A DNA stretch of 37,867 nucleotides. It comes from Patescibacteria group bacterium. GTDB lineage: Bacteria; Patescibacteriota; Gracilibacteria; UM-FILTER-43-11. Below the pieces are notes generated by a model, which worked only from the letters and a program-made list of their open reading frames with translations, searched no databases and was not told where the DNA came from. The stretch covers positions 1-37,867 of the forward strand of contig JAHJFD010000052.1 in assembly GCA_018825145.1 (NCBI GenBank), in the 5' to 3' direction. Every line of letters starts with the position of its first letter. The stretch's first letter is position 1. Both the position numbers and the translations under genes were made by a program. Below, in pieces: positions 16,543-23,450 of the stretch.

Positions 16543-17259
16543 ATGAAGAAAGACAATGTTGTAACTGAGCTGAAGACAGCATTGGATGTTGCGCTTCTGA
16601 AGCATAATGTAATGAATTCCGTTGCCTCGGATAAGGGTAAAACAATGTTCGCTTTCGCAATCATTATTCTGGCCTCTGTTATCACCGGTCTTAAACTGAA
16701 GTTTTTGGGAGGCGCTCTTTCGCCCTCCTGGGGTTTTGTACTTAGTACAGCTTTATACCAGGTTGTTTCCGCTGTCATCAGCATCTACCTTCTGAGCCTG
16801 GTGGCTAAGAGTATTTTTAAAGGTCAGGCCACTCATAATGGATTTTTCAGGGTTATGGGGTTTGGCATGATTGTTACATGGCTGGCCATTATTCCGTATT
16901 TATCGATCGTCGGCGGTTTCTGGTGGCTCGTAATCGTTTTTGTGACTCTGAAAGTAGTGCATAAACTTACCACAGGCGGAGCTATCGGCGCTTTGATTGT
17001 TACGATTATAGCCATGGTTTTTGTCAGTATGGTTCTGACTGCTACCCTTGGAGCATTTGGTATCCGTGGAATGAGTTACGGCAATATTGAAATTAAAGGA
17101 GGGGATTTTGGCGGTTTTGGCACAGATGGCTTTAAAATGAATATTGACAGCGAAGACGGGGCAGGTTCCGTAGAAATGAAGGACGGAAAGGTGATCATCG
17201 AGGGGTCTGACGGCAAAAAGACGGAAATCAGTATTCCGAATATTCCCGGTGCCAACTAA
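16543..17259 (+). CDS. YIP1-family-like membrane protein
   Basis: A 238-residue protein with about five membrane helices between residues 35 and 175 (for example FAFAIIILASVITGLKL and IGALIVTIIAMVFVSMVL). The layout resembles bacterial YIP1/DUF1282 proteins. The C-terminal 60 residues are soluble, rich in Gly and Asp and form short repeated strands (GNIEIKGGDFGGFGTDGFKM, KDGKVIIEGSDGKK), suggesting a small beta structure outside the membrane. No catalytic residues are evident. The start follows an A-rich region without an SD. The methyltransferase gene begins nine bases downstream and is probably co-transcribed. Confidence 0.6.
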   Translation: MKKDNVVTELKTALDVALLKHNVMNSVASDKGKTMFAFAIIILASVITGLKLKFLGGALSPSWGFVLSTALYQVVSAVISIYLLSLVAKSIFKGQATHNGFFRVMGFGMIVTWLAIIPYLSIVGGFWWLVIVFVTLKVVHKLTTGGAIGALIVTIIAMVFVSMVLTATLGAFGIRGMSYGNIEIKGGDFGGFGTDGFKMNIDSEDGAGSVEMKDGKVIIEGSDGKKTEISIPNIPGAN

Positions 17260-17268
17260 AAACTGACC

Positions 17269-17871
17269 ATGCAGCGAGGTCTGGATCCAAAACAAGGTTA
17301 TGCGCGTTACGCGCATGAGTATGACGAGCTCGAAAAATTCTGGGACAGTTTTGAGCAAAACAAACTGGACCCTTATATTGCCGAATCTGCCGGCAAGCGT
17401 GTGCTGGATGCCGGCGCGGGAACCGGCAGGGTCAGTTTAAAACTGCACGCGGCCGGAGCCAAAGTGACGGCGTTGGACATTTCGCCGGAAATGCTGGCCA
17501 AGCTTCATCAAAAAGAACCAGACATAGAGATTGTGGAAGGTGATATGGAAGATATGCCGTTTGAGGATGAGCAATTCGATATGGTTTTTTCCAGCCTGGC
17601 GCTGGTGCACCTTAAAAAAGTGGAGTCCTTTTTAAATGAGTGTTACCGCGTGCTTAAAGACGGTGGAAAGACGGTGCTGGTGAATATTCACTACCGTAAG
17701 TCGATGCTTCTGAAAGACAATCAGGGCAAATATACGATTGAGGCATACAACCATTTTCCGAGGCACCTGACCGAGGCGGCCGAAAAACTGGCTTTTGGCG
17801 TGGAGTATGATGAAATACTCACCGAAGGCGACGACGTATGGGTGAGTCAAATGCTGGTTTTGAGGAAGTAG
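17269..17871 (+). CDS. Class I SAM-dependent methyltransferase
   Basis: A 200-residue single-domain enzyme. Motif I (VLDAGAGTGRVSLKL, about 44-58) binds S-adenosylmethionine, followed by VTALDISPEML, EGDMEDMPFEDEQFDMVFSS and the post-motif CYRVLKDGGKTVLVNIHY, the Methyltransf_11 pattern seen in UbiE- and small-molecule-type enzymes. The methyl acceptor cannot be inferred. Its TAG ends at 17871, and the convergent folE stop begins at 17872, so there is no intergenic base between them. Confidence 0.88.
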   Translation: MQRGLDPKQGYARYAHEYDELEKFWDSFEQNKLDPYIAESAGKRVLDAGAGTGRVSLKLHAAGAKVTALDISPEMLAKLHQKEPDIEIVEGDMEDMPFEDEQFDMVFSSLALVHLKKVESFLNECYRVLKDGGKTVLVNIHYRKSMLLKDNQGKYTIEAYNHFPRHLTEAAEKLAFGVEYDEILTEGDDVWVSQMLVLRK

Positions 17872-18423
17872 TCAGCGTATTAAATTCAGAAATTCACTCC
17901 TCGTCCTATCGTCCTTTATAAACAGGCCGGTAAAGGCTGAGGTCGTTATTTCGCAATTCTGCTTTTCGACACCGCGGGCTTTCATACACAGGTGCTCGGC
18001 TTTGATGACAACGCCGACGCCTTTGGGGCCGAGCAGTTCATTCAGCGTGTCAGCGATCTGTTTGGTCATGCGTTCCTGGTTTTGCAGGCGGCGGGCAAAC
18101 ATGTCGACCATGCGGGGCATTTTGGAAAGGCCGATGATTTTGTCGTTGGGAATGTAACCCACATAAGCCTTTCCGAAAAAAGGCAGCATATGGTGCTCGC
18201 AGACGGAATAAAAATCGATATCTTTGGCGATCAGCATTTCGTTGTAACCCTCGTTATCGAAAACTGTGATAAGTTTTTTGGGGTCTTCGTGGTAACCTTC
18301 ATATAACTTTTTGAAACTCCGGGCGACCCGCTCAGGCGTTTCCCGCAAACCCTCGCGGAAAGGATCTTCACCGATTTCGGTCAAAAGCTCTTTGATCAGT
18401 CTGGCAATTTTTTCCTGATTCAT
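17872..18423 (-). CDS. folE: GTP cyclohydrolase I
   Basis: Converts GTP to 7,8-dihydroneopterin triphosphate, the first step of folate synthesis. The zinc site is complete: Cys75 and His78 in SVCEHHMLPFFGKAYVGYIP and Cys146 in HLCMKARGV. RGVEKQNCEITTSAFTG follows as in type IA enzymes. At 183 residues the length is usual. Last gene of a PTPS-folK-folE operon: its ATG (18421-18423) overlaps the folK stop by one base. It ends in TGA, evidence that TGA is read as stop here. Confidence 0.96.
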   Translation of the reverse strand: MNQEKIARLIKELLTEIGEDPFREGLRETPERVARSFKKLYEGYHEDPKKLITVFDNEGYNEMLIAKDIDFYSVCEHHMLPFFGKAYVGYIPNDKIIGLSKMPRMVDMFARRLQNQERMTKQIADTLNELLGPKGVGVVIKAEHLCMKARGVEKQNCEITTSAFTGLFIKDDRTRSEFLNLIR

Positions 18424-18956
18424 TATAAGAAAGGGGTTACTTTATGATTGTCTTCCTTTTTCACTTCCTCCAGTATCTTGCTGAATTTCCGGCCGGTCAG
18501 TGGGTCTTTGAGTTCGGGGGCGATTTCGACTAATGGCACCAAAACAAACTGTCGATCCTGCATGTGCCGGTGGGGAATGTGGAGGTCGGGGGTGTCGATG
18601 ATTTGGCCGCCGTAAAGCAGAATGTCGATGTCGATTTCGCGGGCGCCCCAGTGTTCGCGTTTGATCCGACCGATCTTCTGCTCAATAATCGCGATTACGT
18701 CCGCTAGCTTCTGAGGTGAAAGGGGAGTTTTGATTTCGACCACCTGATTCAGGAACCATTTTTGCCCTTCTTCTTCGTGCGGATGATTGTTGGGCAGTTC
18801 ATTTCTGGGCCAGGGTTCGGTTTCGTAGATTTTTGAAGTTTTCAGAAGCTCGATTTCCGGATGTGTCCTCAGCATGGTTTCCGCCTTGACCAGAAAAGCC
18901 AAACGATCGTCGATATTTGACCCCAATGCCAGGTAGGCGGTCACTTTATTTGCCAT
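18423..18956 (-). CDS. folK: 6-hydroxymethyl-7,8-dihydropterin pyrophosphokinase
   Basis: Adds pyrophosphate to 6-hydroxymethyl-dihydropterin, the step before FolP. Conserved features are YLALGSNIDDR near the N-terminus, WFLNQVVEIKT, the catalytic segment EHWGAREIDIDILLYGG (two Asp bind Mg2+) and IPHRHMQDRQFVLVPLVEIA. Length (177) is slightly longer than E. coli HPPK because of an insert rich in Asn/His/Glu (NELPNNHPHEEEGQKW). Overlaps the upstream PTPS gene by 11 bases and the downstream folE by one base, so the three are translationally coupled. Confidence 0.96.
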   Translation of the reverse strand: MANKVTAYLALGSNIDDRLAFLVKAETMLRTHPEIELLKTSKIYETEPWPRNELPNNHPHEEEGQKWFLNQVVEIKTPLSPQKLADVIAIIEQKIGRIKREHWGAREIDIDILLYGGQIIDTPDLHIPHRHMQDRQFVLVPLVEIAPELKDPLTGRKFSKILEEVKKEDNHKVTPFL

Positions 18957-19305
18957 GATAAGTCACAAATGAATTAGGTGTTTCCCACAATTTGATTTCG
19001 TGCAGATGCACTTTTTTGGAAAATTCGGGCAAATCAACAAGCCGGTTCCAAATCCATATAGCTGTATTTTCCGCGGAAGCAATTTTGATCGTGTCGTTAA
19101 TAATATGGTGATCAAGTTTACTGAGCACTTTTTCGGTGACGATTTTTTTCAGAAGAGCGAAATCGATGACCAGTCCTTCACTATTCACAGGTCCATCGAC
19201 AGTTACCTGTAATCGATAGGTATGCCCATGCATGTTCTCACATTTGCCGTGGTAATTTGGCAGGAAATGGGCGGAATCAAAAGTGAATTCTTTGGTTACC
19301 AGCAT
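18946..19305 (-). CDS. PTPS-III-type 6-pyruvoyltetrahydropterin synthase homologue (probable FolB replacement)
   Basis: The 119-residue protein has the PTPS/QueD fold signature: zinc ligands His13 (FDSAHFLPNYHGK), His26 and His28 (CENMHGHTYRLQV), then VIDFALLKKIV and LDHHIIND. The active-site motif is Cys22-Glu23-Asn-Met-His-Gly-His. Bacterial PTPS paralogues in which Glu replaces or accompanies the Cys (PTPS-III) cleave dihydroneopterin triphosphate to 6-hydroxymethyl-dihydropterin and complement E. coli folB mutants (Pribat and colleagues). Location first in an operon with folK and folE, with no folB seen in the window, supports this role; QueD (queuosine) is the alternative. I chose the ATG at 19305 rather than 19356 because it directly precedes the conserved N-terminus. 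Confidence 0.82.
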   Translation of the reverse strand: MLVTKEFTFDSAHFLPNYHGKCENMHGHTYRLQVTVDGPVNSEGLVIDFALLKKIVTEKVLSKLDHHIINDTIKIASAENTAIWIWNRLVDLPEFSKKVHLHEIKLWETPNSFVTYHGK

Positions 19306-19375
19306 TGTTATTATCTTAGAATCAGACTTGCATAATAGCAAATATTCGGCCTGCAAAAAAGCATTGAAAAAATAC

Positions 19376-19404
19376 TTGACAAAATATATTTAATATTGTA
19401 CTAT
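19376..19404 (+). promoter_or_regulatory. Strong sigma70-type promoter of the orphan 168-residue gene
   Basis: Perfect -35 TTGACA (19376-19381), 17-base spacer, -10 TACTAT (19399-19404). The start codon is at 19432, giving a leader of about 20 nt with no SD. Confidence 0.75.
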
Positions 19405-19431
19405 GTACTCGTTAATTAATCCTAAAATATT

Positions 19432-19938
19432 ATGAATACAAGTAAAAGAAATCCTTATTTTGATGATTTTACGGCCCCCTGGAAAGTTGAAAAGCGTCGT
19501 CTATACCAAGAGCAATCGGTAAGTATGTCAGATGCCCGTATGAAAGGGCAGGCATTATATCCAAAGGAACTTCAGCCCCTAGACGTTGTTGATGAGGTTG
19601 CTGCTGAAGCCTGCAAGGCTCCTCTGAAAGCAAGTCAAGTTGTTCTGTATGATGCAATGAGAAAGAAAATGGAAATTGCTATGCATTACTATGATGCTGA
19701 TATCACGGGCAATAATCCTTTTCTGAGTGGTAATCCTTCTGATATTGAAGATGCCATGATTGCCAGAATTGACGGCGACGTTGAACTAGAGGAAGGCCCT
19801 GAGGCTACGCAAGTAGAAATTGCAGACCCTTATAGCGAAATGCTGGAAGCAGATGTTAAAGAGTTGCCCAATGCAGTACGAGAACCTAAGATTCCCTTTA
19901 AAGGGCCGAATAGAAATAATTTGAGAAATGCTGCTTAA
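19432..19938 (+). CDS. Hypothetical protein, orphan transcription unit
   Basis: A 168-residue, acidic, soluble protein that I do not recognise. It has no signal peptide or membrane helix and a single Cys. The N-terminal part (about 1-85) is predicted helical with many charged residues (WKVEKRRLYQEQ, EVAAEACKAPLKASQVVLYD); the C-terminal part is rich in Asp, Glu and Pro (DGDVELEEGPEATQVEIADP) and looks disordered. It has one of the best promoters in the window and a compact terminator, so it is probably well expressed as a single gene between the two folate loci. Codon use matches the AT-leaning background. No function is proposed. Confidence 0.75.
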   Translation: MNTSKRNPYFDDFTAPWKVEKRRLYQEQSVSMSDARMKGQALYPKELQPLDVVDEVAAEACKAPLKASQVVLYDAMRKKMEIAMHYYDADITGNNPFLSGNPSDIEDAMIARIDGDVELEEGPEATQVEIADPYSEMLEADVKELPNAVREPKIPFKGPNRNNLRNAA

Positions 19939-19952
19939 TCTCGCCTAATAAC

Positions 19953-20783
19953 TTAAGAACTTAAAAAGCCCTCCTTCGGAAGGGCTTTTTTCATAAGTTC
20001 GACGTTGTGGATGCGGATGATGGAGGCGCCGTTTTGCAGGGCTTTAAGGCTCCAGTCCACGGAAGGCTGGTCGCGGTCTTCGAGTTTTCCGCCCAAACCT
20101 GCCTGTCCGGCAGACAGGCACGATTTGCGGGAGATGCCGACGAGAATCGGAAAACCTAATAATCTGAGTTCTTTAAGCCGATGTATGACCTCAAAACTGT
20201 AATCGGGAATGGAACTTATGAAAGCGCCCATGCCGGGATCTATGATGATTTTGTCTTCCGGAAAACCCGCTTCGATCAAAGTACTCACGCGCTCGAGCAG
20301 GAAGGTCTTTATGCCGGCCATTACGTCATCATATTCCACGTCTTCCCTGGTGGTACGGGGTGTTGGATCTTTGGAATACATGAGTACCACGTAGGGTTCG
20401 TATTTGAGCAGTACCTCGATCATCTTCGGGTCGCCGCGCAGGGCCGTTACATCGTTGACCATTTGAAAGCCGTGCTCCAGCGCGTATTTGGCCACTGGAG
20501 CCTTATAGGTATCAATCGAAAAAAGTGCTTTATCGGTTAATTTTTTTTCAGCAACTATTTCGATAACCGGTCTGACGCGCGCCAGTTCCTCGTCGGTAGA
20601 AACAGCAGATGAACCGGGACCTGTTGATTCGCCGCCGATGTCGATGATGTCCGCACCCTGAGCGATCATTTCCCGGATTCTTTGGATGGCCAGGTCTGGC
20701 GCGTTAAACTGCCCCCCGTCTGAAAAAGAATCCGGCGTCAGATTGAGAACCCCCATAATTTGCATTTTTTTTAGCATACGCAC
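19953..20783 (-). CDS. folP: Dihydropteroate synthase
   Basis: Joins 6-hydroxymethyl-dihydropterin pyrophosphate with p-aminobenzoate. Signatures are IMGVLNLTPDSFSDGG (about 9-24), IIDIGGESTGPGS, MVNDVTALRG, IIIDPGMGAF and LVGISRKSCLS. The segment after ISRKS contains an in-frame palindrome (20100-20120) that encodes SAGQAG and appears inserted relative to typical DHPS. The frame can start at GTG 20783 or ATG 20777. A -10 TATACT (complement of 20791-20796) lies exactly seven bases before the GTG, which suggests a leaderless GTG start. The last codons overlap a terminator. It supplies the step after the FolK product and uses the pabABC product. Confidence 0.94.
   Translation of the reverse strand: MRMLKKMQIMGVLNLTPDSFSDGGQFNAPDLAIQRIREMIAQGADIIDIGGESTGPGSSAVSTDEELARVRPVIEIVAEKKLTDKALFSIDTYKAPVAKYALEHGFQMVNDVTALRGDPKMIEVLLKYEPYVVLMYSKDPTPRTTREDVEYDDVMAGIKTFLLERVSTLIEAGFPEDKIIIDPGMGAFISSIPDYSFEVIHRLKELRLLGFPILVGISRKSCLSAGQAGLGGKLEDRDQPSVDWSLKALQNGASIIRIHNVELMKKALPKEGFLSS
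19963..19991 (+). terminator. Rho-independent terminator, overlapping the 3' end of convergent folP
   Basis: Arms AGCCCT (19967-19972) and AGGGCT (19981-19986) with a TTCG-containing loop, preceded by A5 and followed by T6. It terminates the plus-strand orphan gene and works in sequence on both strands, although it lies inside the last codons of folP (stop at 19953), a sign of genome compaction. Confidence 0.8.
20100..20120. repeat. Palindromic element inserted in frame in folP
   Basis: Eight-base arms TGCCTGTC and GACAGGCA flank CGGCA. In the folP frame it encodes a short Ser-Ala-Gly-Gln-Ala-Gly segment in a surface loop. GC-rich palindromes of the CCTGCCGGCAGG type occur widely in CPR genomes; this is similar in style, though I cannot count copies genome-wide. 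Confidence 0.55.
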
Positions 20784-20918
20784 TGTGTTTAGTATATCCT
20801 AAACGCACTTTTCTGATGATATATCTGATAGATATACTTTATACCAGCAATTTTATATATATTCGATATATCGTTGAAGGAATTGAATTTTGAAGTACCC
20901 CGGAGATCGGTGAAAAAA

Positions 20919-20983
20919 TATAAGTGGACAAAAAACTCCCATTTATATTATGCTTATAAACGATAAAGTTACTCCCACTTATA
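20919..20983 (+). promoter_or_regulatory. Repeat-bearing leader of the serine dehydratase genes, possible alternative hairpins
   Basis: TATAAGTGG (20919-20927) is complementary to CCACTTATA (20975-20983), which touches the ATG at 20985, and nearly complementary to CCATTTATA (20939-20947). The 13-mers at 20935-20947 and 20971-20983 (ACTCCCA-T/C-TTATA) are direct repeats exactly 36 bases apart. Either a protein binds the repeats or the single upstream strand pairs with one copy or the other, opening or masking the start codon. Farther upstream (20815-20875) are AT-rich inverted repeats such as CGATATATCG. Confidence 0.45.
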
Positions 20984-20984
20984 A

Positions 20985-21677
20985 ATGCTTGTCTCCATCT
21001 TTGATGTAGCCGGTCCGATCATGGTCGGTCCCAGCAGTTCTCATACGGCGGGCGCCTGTAAAATTGGCCAGATCGCTCGTGCGCTTTTTAACGGAACGCC
21101 AACCGAAGCGGACTTTTACCTGTATGGTTCCTTTGCCACTGTGTACCAGGGGCATGCCACCGACAAAGCTCTGCTGGCGGGAGTGATGAGGTTTCTGACT
21201 AATGACCCCCGATTGAAAAAAGCTTTCGAAATCGCCAGAGAAAAGGGGCTGAAATATAAATTTGTTCCAGTAAAAATCGACTCGCCGGAGCACCACCCAA
21301 ATACCGTTCGCATTATCCTTAAAAACAAAAGCAGGCAAGTGAGTCTGGTGGGGTCATCAATTGGAGGAGGGAAGATAAAAATCACTTTTATTAATGACGT
21401 GCCGGTAGACCTTGAAATGATCGCGGGCCGCTTTTTTTCGCTTCTCATAGGGCACGACAATGAGCCGTCAAATATTTTGCATCCACTTTACGGAAAACTG
21501 ATTGACTGGCACATACCTATCGCGGGAAAGCAAACAATCTGTGATGTGAGGAATAAGAAGAAGTGTCTTACAACCCTGAACATAGAAGGCAGTTACCTGA
21601 AACTGCTACAAGTACTTGAACTCGAAAAACTGTCCGGCATCGATTTTGTGCGCTCTCTAACCAAACTCCTTAAATAA
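20985..21677 (+). CDS. sdaAB: L-serine ammonia-lyase, Fe-S dependent, beta subunit
   Basis: With the alpha subunit it deaminates L-serine to pyruvate and ammonia. The N-terminus has the family signature SIFDVAGPIMVGPSSSHTAG, then YGSFATVYQGHATDKALLAG and PNTVRIILK, and a C-terminal region (LTTLNIEGSYLKLLQVLELE) consistent with the end of the beta subunit, here 230 residues. The stop TAA overlaps the ATG of the alpha subunit gene by one base, so the two are coupled. Upstream lies a repeat-bearing leader and no SD. The enzyme lets the cell use serine as a pyruvate and nitrogen source. Confidence 0.93.
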   Translation: MLVSIFDVAGPIMVGPSSSHTAGACKIGQIARALFNGTPTEADFYLYGSFATVYQGHATDKALLAGVMRFLTNDPRLKKAFEIAREKGLKYKFVPVKIDSPEHHPNTVRIILKNKSRQVSLVGSSIGGGKIKITFINDVPVDLEMIAGRFFSLLIGHDNEPSNILHPLYGKLIDWHIPIAGKQTICDVRNKKKCLTTLNIEGSYLKLLQVLELEKLSGIDFVRSLTKLLK

Positions 21678-22630
21678 TGAAATATCAGTTTAGTAATTGC
21701 GGGAAACTTCTGGAAATCTGCAAAAAGAATAAATTGCCTATTTCTCAGGTGGCAATCAGGCGTGAAATGGAGCTTTTTGGTAAGTCAAAACCCTTGGTGC
21801 GGAACAAAATGAAAGAAGTCCGAAACGCCATGTGGCATGCTATTCAGAAAGGCATCAAAACAACGACAAAATCGAAGTACGGTCTGGTCGGTACTTCAGC
21901 CGGCAAGGTTTACGCGGGGGTGAAAAAATCCGGTTCGATGCTTCACAGCAAAGTGGCTATTCGCGCCATGGCTTACGCCCTTGCCACCACTGAACAGAAC
22001 GCCCGCATGGGCAGAATTGTTGCCTTTCCGACAGCCGGAGGATCGGGTGTAGTTCCCGGCGTGCTGTTTTCCACCTTCGAACATATGAAGTCGAGTAAGC
22101 GGAAAATGCTCAACGCGCTTTTCACGGCTTCGGCTATCGGCATCGCCGTTCTGGAACATGACGGAACTATTTCCGCCGCTAAAGCCGGCTGCCAGGCGGA
22201 AGTGGGGGTTGGCACCGCCATGGCCGCCGCCGGCGTCACCGAAATGCGGGAGGGAACTCCCGAACAATGTGTGAATGCCGCCGCGCTGGCCCTGAAAAAC
22301 ATGCTGGGTCTTGCCTGCGACCCGCTGGGCGGTTTGGTGGAAGTGCCATGCGTAAAGCGGAACGCCATCGGCGCCAGTATCGCTTTGGCCGCCTCGGACA
22401 TGAGCATGCTGGGGGTCGAAAGCTTTGTGCCGATGGACGAAGTGGTGGAGGCCATGATGAACATCAGCGCTACTATGAATGAATCGATTCGCGAAACCGC
22501 CCTCGGTGGCCTGGCCATTACGCCAACCGGGTTTAGGGTTCGGGAAAAAATGGGCCTTCCTCCGGTGCCCAAGGAGTATCTTAAAAAAACTCCAACCAAA
22601 AAATGCGGAAACTGTAAAGGCTGCAACTGA
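21677..22630 (+). CDS. sdaAA: L-serine ammonia-lyase, Fe-S dependent, alpha subunit
   Basis: The catalytic subunit, 317 residues. Conserved features include VGTSAGKVYAGVKKSGSMLH, FPTAGGSGVVPGVLFSTFEH, CQAEVGVGTAMAAAGVTEM and ACDPLGGLVEVPCVKRNAIG. Cys in the CDPLGG/VPC segment and the C-terminal KKCGNCKGCN are the likely ligands and tail of the catalytic [4Fe-4S] cluster, which makes the enzyme oxygen-sensitive; a superoxide dismutase is encoded elsewhere in the window. The stop is TGA. The convergent pabC stop begins two bases downstream. Confidence 0.95.
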   Translation: MKYQFSNCGKLLEICKKNKLPISQVAIRREMELFGKSKPLVRNKMKEVRNAMWHAIQKGIKTTTKSKYGLVGTSAGKVYAGVKKSGSMLHSKVAIRAMAYALATTEQNARMGRIVAFPTAGGSGVVPGVLFSTFEHMKSSKRKMLNALFTASAIGIAVLEHDGTISAAKAGCQAEVGVGTAMAAAGVTEMREGTPEQCVNAAALALKNMLGLACDPLGGLVEVPCVKRNAIGASIALAASDMSMLGVESFVPMDEVVEAMMNISATMNESIRETALGGLAITPTGFRVREKMGLPPVPKEYLKKTPTKKCGNCKGCN

Positions 22631-22631
22631 C

Positions 22632-23414
22632 CTATTTTTCCCACACCAGCGCGTCGAATTTTTTCATCAGGTCACGGGTCACTGGACCGGGTTTGCCGTC
22701 GCCGATCTTTTGGCCGTTGATTTCGGTCACCGGCAAAATACCGCTGGTTGTCTGGGTGATGAAGACTTCGTCGGCGTGCAGGAGTGAGCTGAACTTGATG
22801 CCTTCGAAATTACACTTACCGGCCAGTTCGATGATAGTTTCACGAGTGATACCGAAAAGGATCTCCTTGTTCGTGCTGTAAAGTTCTCCTCCGTTGATCC
22901 AGAAGATGTTGGAGTATGCGCCCTCCCGCACGTAGGTCTTCTGGTCTACCAGAATGGCCTCATACGCTCCACACGATTCGGCGTAATTTTTGGCCACATA
23001 AGAAAAACTGTCGGCCAGCTTTTTAGCATGTGGAAGGTTTCTTTTACCCTGAAAAGACACGCATTTTACCCCCTTCCTGTACATGTCCTGAGGCTTTTCC
23101 TGGATTTTTTCGACCATTATGATGAGCCGGTTCTTGCTTAAGATCACCCGCACTTTGGCTTCATTCCAACGCTTACTCTGTTCCAGCACTTTCACCACTT
23201 CCTCGTAGGTCCTTTTAAAACTCCATTTGGGCCTGAAGCCAATGACGTCCGCGGATAAGTACAGCCTGGCCAGATGGTCGTCGAGCCGGAAGACTTTTTT
23301 GTTGTAGGTGCGTATGGTTTCAAAAACCGCGTATCCAAAAAGAAAAGCTTCGCTGACTATTGGAATACATGCTTTCTTTTCATCGGTGATTTTTCCATTG
23401 ATCGAGATGATCAT
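22632..23414 (-). CDS. pabC: Class IV aminotransferase-fold enzyme, probable 4-amino-4-deoxychorismate lyase
   Basis: A PLP-dependent fold type IV protein of 260 residues: ISINGKITDEKKACIPIVSE, GYAVFETIRTYNKKVFRLDDH, the PLP lysine at about Lys131/132, YEAILVDQKTYVREGAYSNI and ITQTTSGILPVTEING. Branched-chain aminotransferases and D-amino-acid transaminases share the fold. The position directly after pabA-pabB on the same strand (36 bases after pabB) makes the lyase that releases p-aminobenzoate the best reading, completing PABA supply for FolP. Confidence 0.82.
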   Translation of the reverse strand: MIISINGKITDEKKACIPIVSEAFLFGYAVFETIRTYNKKVFRLDDHLARLYLSADVIGFRPKWSFKRTYEEVVKVLEQSKRWNEAKVRVILSKNRLIIMVEKIQEKPQDMYRKGVKCVSFQGKRNLPHAKKLADSFSYVAKNYAESCGAYEAILVDQKTYVREGAYSNIFWINGGELYSTNKEILFGITRETIIELAGKCNFEGIKFSSLLHADEVFITQTTSGILPVTEINGQKIGDGKPGPVTRDLMKKFDALVWEK

Positions 23415-23450
23415 GTCCTTAGCCCATTAAATGCTAAAGCCCTTTTGGAT

